DNA from: Eudorina sp. 2006-703-Eu-15
Lineage: Eukaryota > Chlorophyta > Chlorophyceae > Chlamydomonadales > Volvocaceae
NCBI GenBank assembly: GCA_003117195.1
Contig: BDSI01000123.1
Coordinates: forward strand, 277,584 to 341,583
Direction of reading: 5' to 3'
Length of the DNA stretch: 64,000 bases
The notes beneath the pieces were generated by a model, which did no database searches, was not told where the DNA came from, and saw only the letters and a program-made list of their open reading frames with translations. Made by a program: the position numbers and the translations under genes. Shown in pieces: positions 10,957 through 24,900 of the stretch. Positions within the stretch are counted from its first letter, which is position 1; each line of letters begins with the position of its first letter.

Positions 10957-12922
10957 ATGTTGAGGCTTGTGGTCGCCATCATGATTGCCGGCTTGCTCGG
11001 CAAGCCTGCGGGGGTCGCCGGCGGCAGCCACCGGCGCTCCTTGAAGGGCGCCTGTGACACCTTCTGCGGCAACCAGGCCGACGGGCTGTACGCCAACCCT
11101 TGCGACTCCACGTGCGCCTCCTTCATCCAGTGCGCGAACCGCGTCACCTACGTGCAAGCCTGCGCAGCCGGCACCGTCTTCAACCCCGTTGCAAGGTACT
11201 GCGACTGGCCCACCAACGTGAAGTGCGGGAGCTTCTCTCCCAGTCCCTCTCCCAGCCCTAGCCCCAGCTATAGCCCCAGCCCCAGCCCCAGCCCGAGCCC
11301 AAGCCCGAGCCCAAGCCCGAGCCCAAGCCCGAGCCCAAGCCCGAGCCCAAGCCCGAGCCCAAGCCCGAGCCCAAGCCCGAGCCCAAGCCCGAGCCCAAGC
11401 CCGAGCCCAAGCCCCTCTCCCCTCCGTAGTCCAAGCCCGTCACCCAGCCCAGCTGGCAACTGCGACACCTTCTGCACTGCCCTGGTTGACGGTCTCTACG
11501 GGAACACATGCGACTCCACCTGTGCCACGTACATCCAGTGCTGGAACCACGCCACCTATATCAAGAGGTGCGCGTCTGGGACGCTGTTCAACCCCGTCGC
11601 CCAGTACTGCGATTGGCCAGCCAATGTGAATTGCGGAGGCACCTCTCCCAGCCCCCCATCCTCACCCTCCCCAAGTCCCAGCCCAAGCTTAAGCCCGAAT
11701 CAAAGCCCAAGCCCTGCGCAATCTCCGAGTCCCAGCCCAACCCCAAACCCAAGCCCAAGCCCAAGCCCAAGCCCAAGCCCAAGCCTAAGCCCGTCACCCA
11801 GCCAGCAAACCCCGAGCTTCACCTTCAGCCCCTACAAGGACGTCACCATCAACATGGACTGGAACACCAACGTCATCAGCACCTCCATCACCGGCAGCCG
11901 TACGGCAGTCACCAAGGTGATGCCCAGCAAGAACAAGGTGCTGACCTGGGCCTTCGCCACCGGCGAGTGCGGCAGCGAGAACTGGGCTGGCGTTACTCCC
12001 AGCGCACTCGTCTCCGCCAACGTCAATCCCTTCCTGGCCGCCGGCAAGCAGTACATCATTTCCACGGGCGGCGCCGCCGGTGTTTTCCGCTGCCCGACCG
12101 ACTCCGGCTTCAGCACGTTCCTGCAGCGATATGACTCGGCGGGTTTCATCGGTGTTGACTTTGACATCGAGGGTGGCCAGTCGCAGTCCGACATTGAGGC
12201 GCTGGTGGCGCGTGTGCGCACCGCCCGTTCGGGTGCCTTCAACAAGCTGCGCTACAGCTTCACGCTGGCGACTCTGGGCGGCAGCAGCGGCAACCAGCTC
12301 AACCAGCTGGGCACCTGGGCCCTCAACGCAATCAAGGCATCGGGGGTAAGCAGCGAAGGATGGCAAGTTACATTGCTAATGACGCGCGCGGTTGCATGTT
12401 GCAACGCAAGAGCCTGGCCATACTTCAGATTAGCCTGGCCATACGCGATTCACTATCACCATCACAATTGCACGAACCAACCAAGCGAGTAACCGCCGCA
12501 ACCTGCTTGTTATTCTCCATCTGCGGTCCCTGCAGATGAGCTGGGCCAACCTGTACATCAACCTCATGGTCATGGACTACGGCGGCGCCTGCACCGTGTT
12601 CAAGGACGGCACCTGCGACATGGGCCAGTCCGCCATCAACGCCGCCATCGCGCTCAACAGCTTCTGGGGGGTACCGTACTCGAGCATCGAGCTGACCCCC
12701 ATGATCGGCGGCAACGACAGCCCGGGCCAGACCTTCACGCTGACGGATGTGGACACGGTGTCGGCGTTTGTACGGCAGAAGGGGCTGGGCGGGGTTCACT
12801 ATTGGTCGCTGGACCGCGACGTCGACTGCCCGCCAGGCGCCGCCAGTGCCACGTGCAACTCGTACGGCGTGGCGGGCGTCCTCGGCTTCACCTACAGGTT
12901 TATGTCAGCACTGAGCCTTTAG
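10957..12922 (+). CDS. Secreted chitinase-like protein with two CBM14 domains, gene 3
   Basis: Two exons, 10957-12345 and 12536-12922 (phase 0), give 591 residues. The signal peptide MLRLVVAIMIAGLLGKPAG leads to CBM14 number 1 (CDTFCGNQ to NVKC). A long (SP)n rod of AGC-CCG-AGC-CCA repeats follows, then CBM14 number 2 (CDTFCTALV to NVNC), a second SP-rich linker and the GH18 domain (FSPYKD onward) with STGG, FIGVDFDIEGGQ, MVMDYGG and WSLDRD. The first intron of genes 1, 2 and 4, which lies just before GH18, is absent. The 190-base intron has no in-frame stop before 12490, so its retention would replace the last 129 residues, including MVMDYGG, with an unrelated tail. Alternate Ser-Pro repeats favour arabinogalactan on hydroxyproline (Hyp-contiguity rule). 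Function as for gene 1. Confidence 0.85.
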
Positions 12923-13078
12923 CAGCAAAGTGATTACACATGGCGGCATCACTTGCCGCCGTGCATGCCTGTGTTGCGGATCGTACATGAGTAAGGTGTC
13001 TCCGTACAGGACGAGGGTATCGTCTACTTTGACCAGGAAGTGACTTATATATGCAATATATCTGCATGATACAGGGCA

Positions 13079-13230
13079 TGAATGAACGTTACAGCGGATC
13101 CCCAAAAGGGATCGACGGTGTATACCAGGGGATGTCGAGGTGTGGTGAATCTGTCGGGGGGTGTCTGCAGCGTAGAGGTACCAGCGCCTGATGGCTGCAA
13201 GGTAGGGCCTGTGGGCCGTCACGACATATG
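13079..13230 (-). mobile_element. LINE 3'-end fragment
   Basis: It opens with gaatgaacgttacagcgga.cccaaaagggatc and ggtgtataccagggg, the reverse complement of the 3' end of the LINE at 30406-32598. The inner border is unclear. Confidence 0.55.
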
Positions 13231-13261
13231 CCCAGTAGTAATGTACTACACTGCACACTAT

Positions 13262-13345
13262 TATTAAGGATGTTACAGTGGACCCGCAGGTCATCGGTGA
13301 CAGCCAAAGCTTCCTCACCACTGCACAGACAGGACTATGAGCCCG
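13262..13345 (-). mobile_element. Second LINE-type 3'-end fragment
   Basis: The stretch aggatgttacagtggacccg, caggtcatcggtgacagcc and cttcctcacc closely matches 60026-60100. Both are minus-oriented tails of one element family. Confidence 0.55.
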
Positions 13346-13414
13346 GGTATATAACACCATGTGTACATATCGAATCCATGTGTCGTAGTTATGCACTGTT
13401 ATTTATTAATGTTG

Positions 13415-13716
13415 TTACAGTGGAGACCTGGAGAGTGGACCTCGCGCGCGGGTCATCAGAGATTCGCGGTTCAAATCCCGGCCCCCTCCCCTCCATGTGA
13501 TTCGACGGGTCGGGCGCGGTTTCCAGGAGAGGCAGTCCTGGCGCGCTGGTAACCTGGTGTGCAAGCCGGTATGGCTGCACGACCCCCCCGCCCGGGTGAT
13601 GGAGGATGGGTGCGCAGTCTTTGGTAGGGTTGATGAGATGAGGCGCCTACGAGCTATCTATCTGGGCTCGTTGGAACACCCGGTCGGGACTCGGGTCCAC
13701 CTTGAAACGGTTACAT
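13415..13716 (+). mobile_element. SINE copy with tRNA-like pol III promoter
   Basis: About 300 bases. A B box, GGTTCAAATCC, sits at 13469-13479 and an A-box-like TGGAGAGTGG lies some 42 bases before it. The body (cggtttccaggagaggca, cgcgctggtaacctggtgtg, gttgatgag.tgaggcgcctacga) recurs at 15630-15928 and 48780-49015. It ends GGGTCCACCTTGAAACGG then TTACATTAA. The tRNA-like head is present only in this copy; the others are 5' truncated. Confidence 0.7.
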
Positions 13717-14752
13717 TAAGATGCTGATCATCAGTCACACGCATCGGCGGATCGGCTGTACACACCGTATATCGGGTTGGAAGCATCGATGGACGAGAAG
13801 TTCACGGCAGGTGTGTAGGGGATGATGCGGCGTGGCGATGATGTCGTACTGCATCCGAACTAAAGCGCTGCTGCTGCGAACGAGCAAGGCTGCGTACACA
13901 TGCATATCGCTCGGGCGCAGAGAGTAGTTACTCCGTCGAGGCCGCGCACGCTCACCCACCGTGCAACTTCAGTTCCGTGCGGACGACCGCGTCTGTCCGC
14001 CACTCACTGCTGCTGCGTTTGTGTGCTAGCGGTGGTTCACCGCTGACGGCTGCGCGGCACGGTGATTTGCTGTGCGGTGATCTGCTAGCTGTGTTAGCAA
14101 AGAGAAAAGCTGAGCCGCGAATAAGCAGAACCGTGTCCAGCAATGCAACCGACGACTGAGACCGAGACCCGAGTTACCAATATGCCAGGGCGAAGTATGT
14201 CGACCATAAGTAGTCCCAAGGTGGTGTAGTCCGTGATGCTGCAGCGCCCCGTATCGTTGTCGAGCGCCGGTGGGCGCCGTGACGCCAGCAGAAGTAGCGG
14301 CTATGACGTCGTAGGCTAATGCAGACGAAACCCTACTAAACTACCTACTGATTCCAAGGTGCAGCAAAAGCAAGGGCGTATGCGTCAACAGCGCGTGCAA
14401 TGCCGACAGCAAGCAAGTGCCCGGCACAACCGTCCCAGCCCGTGCAGAAGGAAAAGATACTGACCTGAAACCAGGAAAAGAAAAAACGTTGGGTGAGCGC
14501 CGGCGAGGTTAAGGACGAGCGGCTTGCTGGCTGATTGACTTGCTGCTCCACCCACAATGGCAGCGAAACGCCGTCGGCCCAGAGCGAGCTGCTGCGAGCT
14601 GCTGCTAGCTGTGTGTGTGGGGGGGGGGACCGCAGGTTTGGACGACGCGGGTGATCTGCTGTGTGCTCGGTAGCCCGCTCGTCCAGCTGTGGACGGACAG
14701 CTAGATGAGTATCGGTGGCAGCCTCCGCCTAGGAGTAATATTAATAATTATC
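13717..14752. other. Intergenic stretch, no gene supported
   Basis: Short open frames only; nothing resembles a domain, RNA gene or splice-linked exon. Confidence 0.5.
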
Positions 14753-15087
14753 ATGATGCGACAGCGAACCCCGCGCCCTCACCGTATCAGCGGACCACTA
14801 CCACGGCCAGAACTGGCTGGCGTCTCCGGCAGTGGCCCGTAGTCTAGGAAGTCGACGGGGGCACCATCAGGGGTCAGTCCGGAATGGAATGCCGCCAAGG
14901 GCCAAAGGACCTCCCAGACCCAACAAGGGTCCTGTGCTCCTGTCGTGGCATTGTCGTCCCATCCCTCCGCGGGCACCGTTGAGGCCACTGCTGGTGCCCG
15001 GGAGCCCGGCTAGTCATCCTGCCCGGGTGGCAGAGGGGCACTGCTGCACACCAGGCAGTTATCTCGTACCTTGAACATGGGGTGTGA
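14753..15087 (-). mobile_element. Probable LINE 3' UTR remnant
   Basis: The stretch around 14826-14880 (cagtggcccgtagtctagga, acgggggc, caccatcaggggtcagtcc) aligns loosely with 60303-60355. That block lies inside another LINE-like insertion. Confidence 0.35.
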
Positions 15088-15095
15088 CCTCCCCG

Positions 15096-15602
15096 CAGTG
15101 TTGCTATCTTAAATAAAAAGAATATTTACGGGCAAAAAAGCCGGAAATTTTCTATTTCCCGGACCCCCAAGAAACCTGCGAGATTTCATTTATTTGACGC
15201 TGTGGAGAGCCGGAAATCTGCCCTGCCAACTATTTTCCAGACTACCAGGAAGGCCTGGAAATCTGCAGGCGCAGGGAAAAATCCTGCATCGTACACCTGT
15301 CGACCGCCAAAACACACTCGAATGCCGTGTCCCCAACTCCTGGTTACCCTCCCATATGCATCCGCGACGCAAGGAAAGCGCGCTTCAGGCCTCCATGGAC
15401 TTAGAATCCCTGTCGTCGCTGTGGTAACAGTGGCCCTGCTGTCGAAACACGCAGAAATATTTCCACCCTGCCTCGGAGGTTTTTATTTCCTGGCACCTAG
15501 GAAGCCCCCAAAAATCTGCCCTGCCAAAGGTTTTTTGGCTACTGGCGACAGGCCGGAAACCTGCGGAATTCTATTCCCCCGTTTTGGAAGATAGCAACAC
15601 TG
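15096..15602 (+). mobile_element. Non-autonomous hAT-type transposon, family 1
   Basis: A 507-base element with terminal inverted repeats CAGTGTTGCTATCTT / AAGATAGCAACACTG. It is flanked by perfect 8-base direct repeats CCTCCCCG at 15088-15095 and 15603-15610. No transposase is encoded. Inside are several copies of a ggaaa(t/c)ctgc motif, which could be subterminal transposase-binding repeats. A near-identical copy in opposite orientation is at 56052-56557, and decayed ones lie near 3340-3870, 20188-20560 and 27590-27655. The 8-base duplication and CAGTG ends fit the hAT superfamily. Confidence 0.85.
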
Positions 15603-15629
15603 CCTCCCCGCCCCTCCCCGCACCGCCCC

Positions 15630-15928
15630 GCATCATAGTTCGGCGGGTCTGGTGCGGTTTCCAGGAGAGGCAATCTTGGCGCGCTAGTAACCTGGTGTGG
15701 TGGCCGGCCGGTATGGCTGCATAATTTCCCCCCCGCGGGTGATGTTGTAACGTCGGGTCACAGTATAAGTCCCTACAACATCTCGAGAAGCTTTTGGCCG
15801 CGCCGTGTACAGATGGTGGATGGGTGCGCAGTCCTTGGTAGGGGTTGATGAGCTGAGGCGCCTACGAACTACATGGGCCCGTTGGAACGCCCAGTCGGGA
15901 CTAAGGGTCCACCTTGTAACGGTTACAA
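15630..15928 (+). mobile_element. SINE copy, 5' truncated
   Basis: It starts at ttcggcgggtctggtgcggt, lacks the tRNA-like head, carries about 65 extra bases near 15744-15810, and ends GGGTCCACCTTGTAACGG then TTACAAT. Confidence 0.65.
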
Positions 15929-17185
15929 TGGGGCGTGCCCTCCCCACCGCCGACATCTCCTCCCCAGGACGATGTCGTAATGTACGGGGCGGGCGGGCGG
16001 ATTAGCGCGATGACCGTCGGCGACCCCCCTATGACCTCTCGGTGCCTACAGTCTTAGCAACGTGTTGATTTCGCAGCAGTTTGCGCTGAGAGTAGCTTCG
16101 GTCGATGACCCACGTGGTCCGCTGTTTGAACGTTACACAGGACCCCAACAGGGATCAACGGATCGCAGTATGTTAAAAAGGGTTAAACCGATTCGTTCAT
16201 ACTTTGATCGAATTTCCACGCTTATCCACGAATGAAGGCATACTCCATTGCTGCTGGAGCCTGCCTCGCATACATGTTATGTGCGAAGGCCTTTGGGAAT
16301 GTCTAAGATCTGCAAGCAAGCACTGATAATTTGGTACAGACTCAGAAGTAGTGCGATGGACCCAGATGGACAGTTTGCAAGGAAAGCCTCCCCGCACTTA
16401 TGATCAGAGTTGTGCATTAGGTGAATTGGAGATCAGTTTACTTTGAAATTTACTTTGACAGTTACTTTGAAATCAAGATATCGACCAAACTTCCTGGTGG
16501 GAGTTAAATTGATGACATTCCGCAACGGCAGTTGCACCGATGCTGACACCGCCCATTTCCCTGTGTTTCCTGTTACTCTTCCTTAGTGAGACTTAATCTG
16601 ACCTCTGTTTCTTACGATTACAGTTTACCTGATTTTCAAATGCTGCGCATGTATCAAACGGCCGATTATCAACAATATCCTCATCCTCGTCCTCAACATC
16701 ATTATTATCACCATCATCACCATGGTCACCATGGTCACCATGGTCATCACCATCATTTTATTTATTTAAAAAATAATTGAGATTCTCAAATGCCTACAGC
16801 GTTATACGAACTCCGTCGTGGATGATTAGTCACTGTCGGCCGGACTGAAGCTGCCCGTGAACGGAACATAGCTAACATTTCTAGTTAGGTATGGCAAAAC
16901 TTCAAGCTTCTGTATACATACACGTATGGCATGAACCCGTAACACAACAACCGAGCTCAGTAATTTTGGACTTCCCCATCAGTACTGCACCCAGGGCATT
17001 ATAAATACCTTCGAAGAAGCTTTGCATGACTGACATGTGGCGATCCGCGATCATCATACTTTTGCAAACAAATTTACGCTATCAAAACGGTTTAAGGAGG
17101 CGCACGCAAGTCACTATCACACACTTCGAGTTTCGAGGATCAGTCTGACGTGCTTGTTGCGCAATCGCTGCAAACGAGCTCGCCC
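15929..17185. other. Intergenic and promoter region of gene 4
   Basis: Largely AT-richer DNA. A LINE tail-like stretch (gaacgttacacaggacccca) occurs near 16127, CAT/CAC triplets at 16690-16760, and TATAAATA at 17000-17007, about 180 bases before the gene 4 ATG. No gene is supported. Confidence 0.5.
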
Positions 17186-19875
<2,690 letters not shown>

Positions 19876-20187
19876 TACTTCTGAGAGAAGAAGTTTCACA
19901 GCACTGGAGAGGCGCGACGTTGGCAGGGTTCTATTTGTTTTGGTGATGCCCCCTGGCGTGGCTCACCCTCTGGTTGGTCGCCCCTCTGGCTGGTGCCGTA
20001 CACTGGACAAGGGTAGTTTCCTCCGCGCGCGCGCGTCATCTTCAGCAGCTCGCGCTAAGACGCGCGCGTCATCGTCAGCTTGGATTTCATTCATGTCGTG
20101 CAAGGACGCTGTCATGTATACAAGCACTCCAGGGCTCCCCCGGCGAGCAGTCCAAGGCTGGCAGTGATGCGGACTTACTTCCCCAGG

Positions 20188-20560
20188 CAGCGTTGCTGTT
20201 TTAGATGTTTCAAATAAAACATAATGTTTACGGGCCAAATATATTTTCCGGACCCTCAAAAAACCTGCAAGGTTTGTTTTATTCGACGCTGTCGAGAGCC
20301 GGAAGTCTGCCCCGCCAACTATTTTCCGGACTACGATGCGCGCCTGGAAATCTGCAGGCGCACGCAGGAGCGCTTCCTGCAACGTACACCTGTCCACCGC
20401 CATTGGCTTCCATCCCATATGCATCCGCGACGCCAGGGAAGCGTGTGCTTTAGGAACAAGACTGACCTGTCAGACTCTTGGCACCGGTGATGGTGCCCAC
20501 GAATCCCGGTCGTGGTTACTGTAGCAGGGGCCCCGCTGCTGTCGAAAATGACCGAAGCAC
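20188..20560 (+). mobile_element. Diverged hAT-type family 1 copy
   Basis: It begins CAGCGTTGCTGTTTTA and keeps gtttacgggcca, ttccggaccct, gacgctgtcgagagccgga, gtctgcc.cgccaactattttcc and ggaaatctgcaggcgca in order. The far terminus is lost or unrecognisable. Confidence 0.6.
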
Positions 20561-21982
20561 TCAGAATTATGCCTACGTGCGTACGTTACATCGTCGGGCC
20601 TGTGAGATGACCAGGAGGGTCCCGGTGGAAGCGCTAGGGGTTAGCCCTGCGTGTGCCTGCGCTACTGGATGGGGTCAAGGGCGTGCGTCCGTACACTGGT
20701 GGGCTGCTTCTGACTGCACAACTGGAACCTGGACCTGCAGTAGGCTTGCAGGCGCCGGAGGAAAGCCTCGCATGCGCAATTGCTGTGTGGGGCTGGTTGG
20801 GTTGCTTGGGCGCCTGGGGCGGGGCTGGTGTGTGGGGCTGGTTGGGTTGCTTGGGCGCCCCACCAGCCCAGCCGGGCGCGCGCCGCCTCACGCATGAGAG
20901 ACCGCGGGCGCAGGGGGTTGCGATCGGGGGCGCGGGTGTGCGGGCGGTGCGGCGGGTGGTGGGGGACGGTGGGGCACGGGGCGTTGACGGGGAGGGGTGG
21001 GTGGGTGGGGGTGGGGGCGGGGGGTTGAATGTGCCAGGTGTAGTAGGTGGTGAGAGCTGGCAAAGGCTTCTCGAGATGCTTTATGGGACAGTGCTTCGCA
21101 CTGTATTTGAGGTGTATGTACGGCCGAACATTGTACGACACCTACTACTGCACCTGGGCCCTGGCGGGTACGTATGCGGTGTCGGCCGGTCAGCAGCCTT
21201 TTAATGCCTTTTATTCTGTCACTTATGTCACTTACCGGTATGTTAAATGTTATACGCACCCGTTTGGTCCAGATGTGAAATGGGCCGAATGGCTGGGGAG
21301 CGAGATGACAGGTTGCGGTCAAGGAGGGCAGGCGGGCGGAGCCACGGAGTGTATGTGGCCACGCGCAACGAAGCATATATGCATCAAAGTGCGGTACCTC
21401 AGTACGGCCGTTGTAAGTGCCTGGTCCAAATGGTGACCCAAATGGTGACCCAAATGGAGTCCGTAGTCTCGGTGGTTCGTTGGTGGTCCGTTGGTTAGCT
21501 GAATCATTGGTTTAAAAACATCTTTGCATGGCTCCCACACCGTCCTTCATAAGGGGGCCGGTCGGCACAAGCGAAAGTGATTGTCCGCACCGCTGCACTG
21601 TCCTCATGTACGGCCGCCGTAAGCGTGCACATCCCGAAAACACACACCGTACACATGCCGCATATTATTGGTCACCAAGCACATACACACAGGCATACAC
21701 GTGGCGCCATCGGCAGGCGCCCTGACCTGTGCAGACATGTGTGAGATCATCTTGAGATCCCCCGAACCTCGTCATCGAATCGATCACGGCTGTTCCGGTC
21801 CGGACTAAGGGTCCACCTTGTAACGGGGTTATAGACAGCTGTTATAGCGATGAGGGCGGCGAATTCGAACATCTACATCAAGTCAGTCAACCGCGCGCGG
21901 ATCTAGTCGAGCACCGCTGCTATACACAGTCATGACGGCGGGCATGGCCACCGCCCTGCGACGCCCCAGCACGCAGCCACTC
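20561..21982. other. Intergenic stretch before the glucuronokinase 3' end
   Basis: G-rich minisatellite-like DNA (ggctggttgggttgcttggg repeated at 20789-20862) and a SINE tail (GGGTCCACCTTGTAACGG) near 21806-21823. Open frames here are low-complexity and not supported. It probably includes the glucuronokinase 3' UTR. Confidence 0.5.
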
Positions 21983-24900
21983 TCACTCCGCGGGCGGCAG
22001 CTGCGCCAGCTCCGGCCCCAGAAGCACCCGCTCCAGCGTGAACCCCTCAGCCGCTGCCGCGCTCGCCAGCGCCTCCGCCTGCGGCTCCCCCCTGGGACAG
22101 AACACCACCACAGCGCCGCCGCTGCCCGTGTAGTTCACGCCGGCGCCCACCGACCTGCGGGGCAGACAACGAGGTTATCACAGAATTACACATGAAGAAG
22201 TACGGCAGCGGGTATCAAGGATCAAGAGACCGGCAGGGTGTAAGACATAAAGCAAGATGTCCGGCGCTCAGGAAGGAGACATTGGTCCAAGGGCGATGCT
22301 GAGCCCCGAGCCCGCAGGCTACGGGGGAAGGTGCCGGGTAGGTCACGGTGGCGGTGCTTGGCGGAGGCCTGCTGATCTGGGGAGCGCGGCACCGCCGAGC
22401 GGGTTGACAAGGAAAGGAAAGAAAACCCCAACCCAGAAACAAAACCCAGAAACACCCCGCGGGGTGCAATGGTCGATTGAGAGGGAGCCTAGTCCGCCAC
22501 CACGCAACTCCCAGTTGCCGCCTCACTTCTAGGCAGCTCGCTCACATCTCACTCGCGCTGGAGCGGCCCTGAACCATGCCTGCCTCCATGCGGTGCCGTA
22601 CATACACGCACCAGGACACACACACATACAGCAGCGGGTGGCCAGTTTTGCAGATCTGGGCCGACCGAGACGGGGATGGGAGGGGGTGGGACCGGACCAC
22701 CCAATCCTATCGGTGGTGGACGGCCGGATCCGCAGCGTGCAGCCAGTAGACGTAGACTCTTGAAGGATAGATAGCAGCGCGAGACGCGAGGGTGTAGGGA
22801 TTGGGACAAGGGAAGCCCACTTTCGGGCACGATGGGGATCGTGGGTGCCCGAGGAGGGTCGGGCCAGACCAGTGGGAGTTGGCAGCGGGACTTGTAGGCG
22901 AGAGCCGCTTGCGACGGGAAGGGGTGTACTGCCTTCTGCAGCTTACGTGGTGATGTGCTGCCTTCTGCAAACCATAGCCCCATCATGGAGCGCCCGACTG
23001 CATACCCGGACCCAGCAAGGCCTGACGTGTGCGACGTCGCTCTGGCTCAGCTGGGCGGGCAAGCCTGCCGGATGGTGCAACCTTAGCTAGTACGATTAGG
23101 TTGGGACGCGGGACCAGGCTAGTTTTTACCGCACCGGGCGGGGGCGCGCCTCCGAATTGCTGAGGATGGGTGCTGCAAGGACTTGAGGAGGTTGAACAGC
23201 GGACTGCAAGGCGCAGACCGCCCGGGATGGGCCTTCGCCCAATCCCTTGAGGGGACACAGCTGTCACCGATCCTCGGGGATCGGGCGCGCGTCCCTGGTT
23301 GAGAACGAGGGAACAGAGGCCCCTTACGCCCCTCTCCCCCGTACCCGGGGGAGAGTGCTTCGGCGGTCTTCCGTATGGGGCGGGTTAGCGCCCCCGGCCA
23401 GCGTCGGCCCGGCAGATATGTAACGATACACACACACACACACGGCCGCGGTCCCCGATTCCCAAACACCCGAAGCAGGGCCCCCCCCGTCGCTCCCGAC
23501 GCGGAGCCCCGCCGCCGCCGCCTCCTCACTTGGCCAGCTCCACCATTCGGATGTTCCGCTGCCCGAGCACGTCGTCACCGAAGAGCGCCCGCCTGCGGGG
23601 CGGCACCACCCGGAGGCGGTTTGGCGGTGTGGCGGTAAGAACAAATGTGTGTGTACAGTATCTTGCGTACATACGTTCACGGCAACAGCACTCGCTGTAG
23701 GGAGAGGAGCGGCGGATTCCGATCAGGCCGTGGATGGAGATGCCCCGTCAGGTCCTGGCCCGGGTAGGTGCATTTAGGTTCCAGGTGCAGGTTGCGCCTC
23801 TTACCTGACACGTAGCAACCACCCCAACCGCAACCCCAACCCCAGCCCTGCGCCTGCTCCCCCCCCACATACACACGACCCATCCGACAATGTCACCTTA
23901 CCTGAGGTCTGCGTTCCGGTTCATGAGCTCCACCAGCGCCTGGTCGCGGCTACTGCCTGAGCTGCTACTGCCGGCGGGGCCTGCCGGCTGTAGCAGCAGC
24001 AGCCGCAGACCCTCGTCGCCGCACTCCGTGACGCCGCTCATCAAGGACCGCACCTGATGAGGCAACGAACCGCAATTAAACACCTACCGCCACAGAAATC
24101 ACCGCGGTAACCACTACAATGTTCCCACTTGAGTCGCCACAGCCCACGCATGCACCAAATACCGTAAACTCCCCCTCCCTCCCGCAGCTCGGTACTCCGC
24201 CAGCTGCGTGCCCTTACCCGGGGGTCGCCTGCCAGCCACTTCTCCTTGACCCCACTGTGCACCTGAGAGAGGCGCACCGGGAGGGGGGGAGAAGGGAAGA
24301 CAGTGCGCCAGGGGACTGCGCCTCGCTCGGATGCATGAGTACTGTAATATCCACGTACTCTGACCGTACTCTGGCCTTACTCTGGTGGTAACAGATTGAA
24401 CGTGGGTTTGGCTGGGCGGCCAATGTCCGGGTGGGCATTCGGCAGTCCCCGCGGGGGCAGACGGGGAGCCGTCGGGCCGTTGCCCAGCTGGGCTGGAGAG
24501 CGCGCGGGGGCGAGCGGGGTCCCAGCCACAGTCAAGCTGGGCCACGGAATCCGGTGCAGGGCGCACCCCCCGCTTTCTTCGCAGGGTGCATCCCCCTCTG
24601 GCCTCCACACGTGACCTCCCCTCCTTCCCTCCCTCCCTCCCACCTTGCCGCTCTCGCTCGGGTTCTGCGAGTACAGCAGGTAGAGCGGCTGCGGCAGCGC
24701 TGACTGCGGGATGCGGCTCCAGCGACCCGCACCAAAGTCCATGAACACGGCACCGCCGTACACCTGGGCACGATGGCATGGCAGAGGCGTGCCGCGGAGG
24801 ACGTGACGGCGGGAAGGCGGCGCAGCGGCGGGCGGTGCATCGCTCTGATCTGATCTAATTTTGCTTGGCACATACCCGAGCAGGGGCACCCGGCCCGTAC

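Noticed and set aside
13427..13490. Possible tRNA gene
   Set aside because: Good B box, but the acceptor and anticodon stems do not pair convincingly, and the sequence is the head of a dispersed SINE.
16690..16765. His-rich peptide frame (HHHHHGHHGHHGHH)
   Set aside because: A CAC/CAT microsatellite in a short frame without domain, promoter or splice support.
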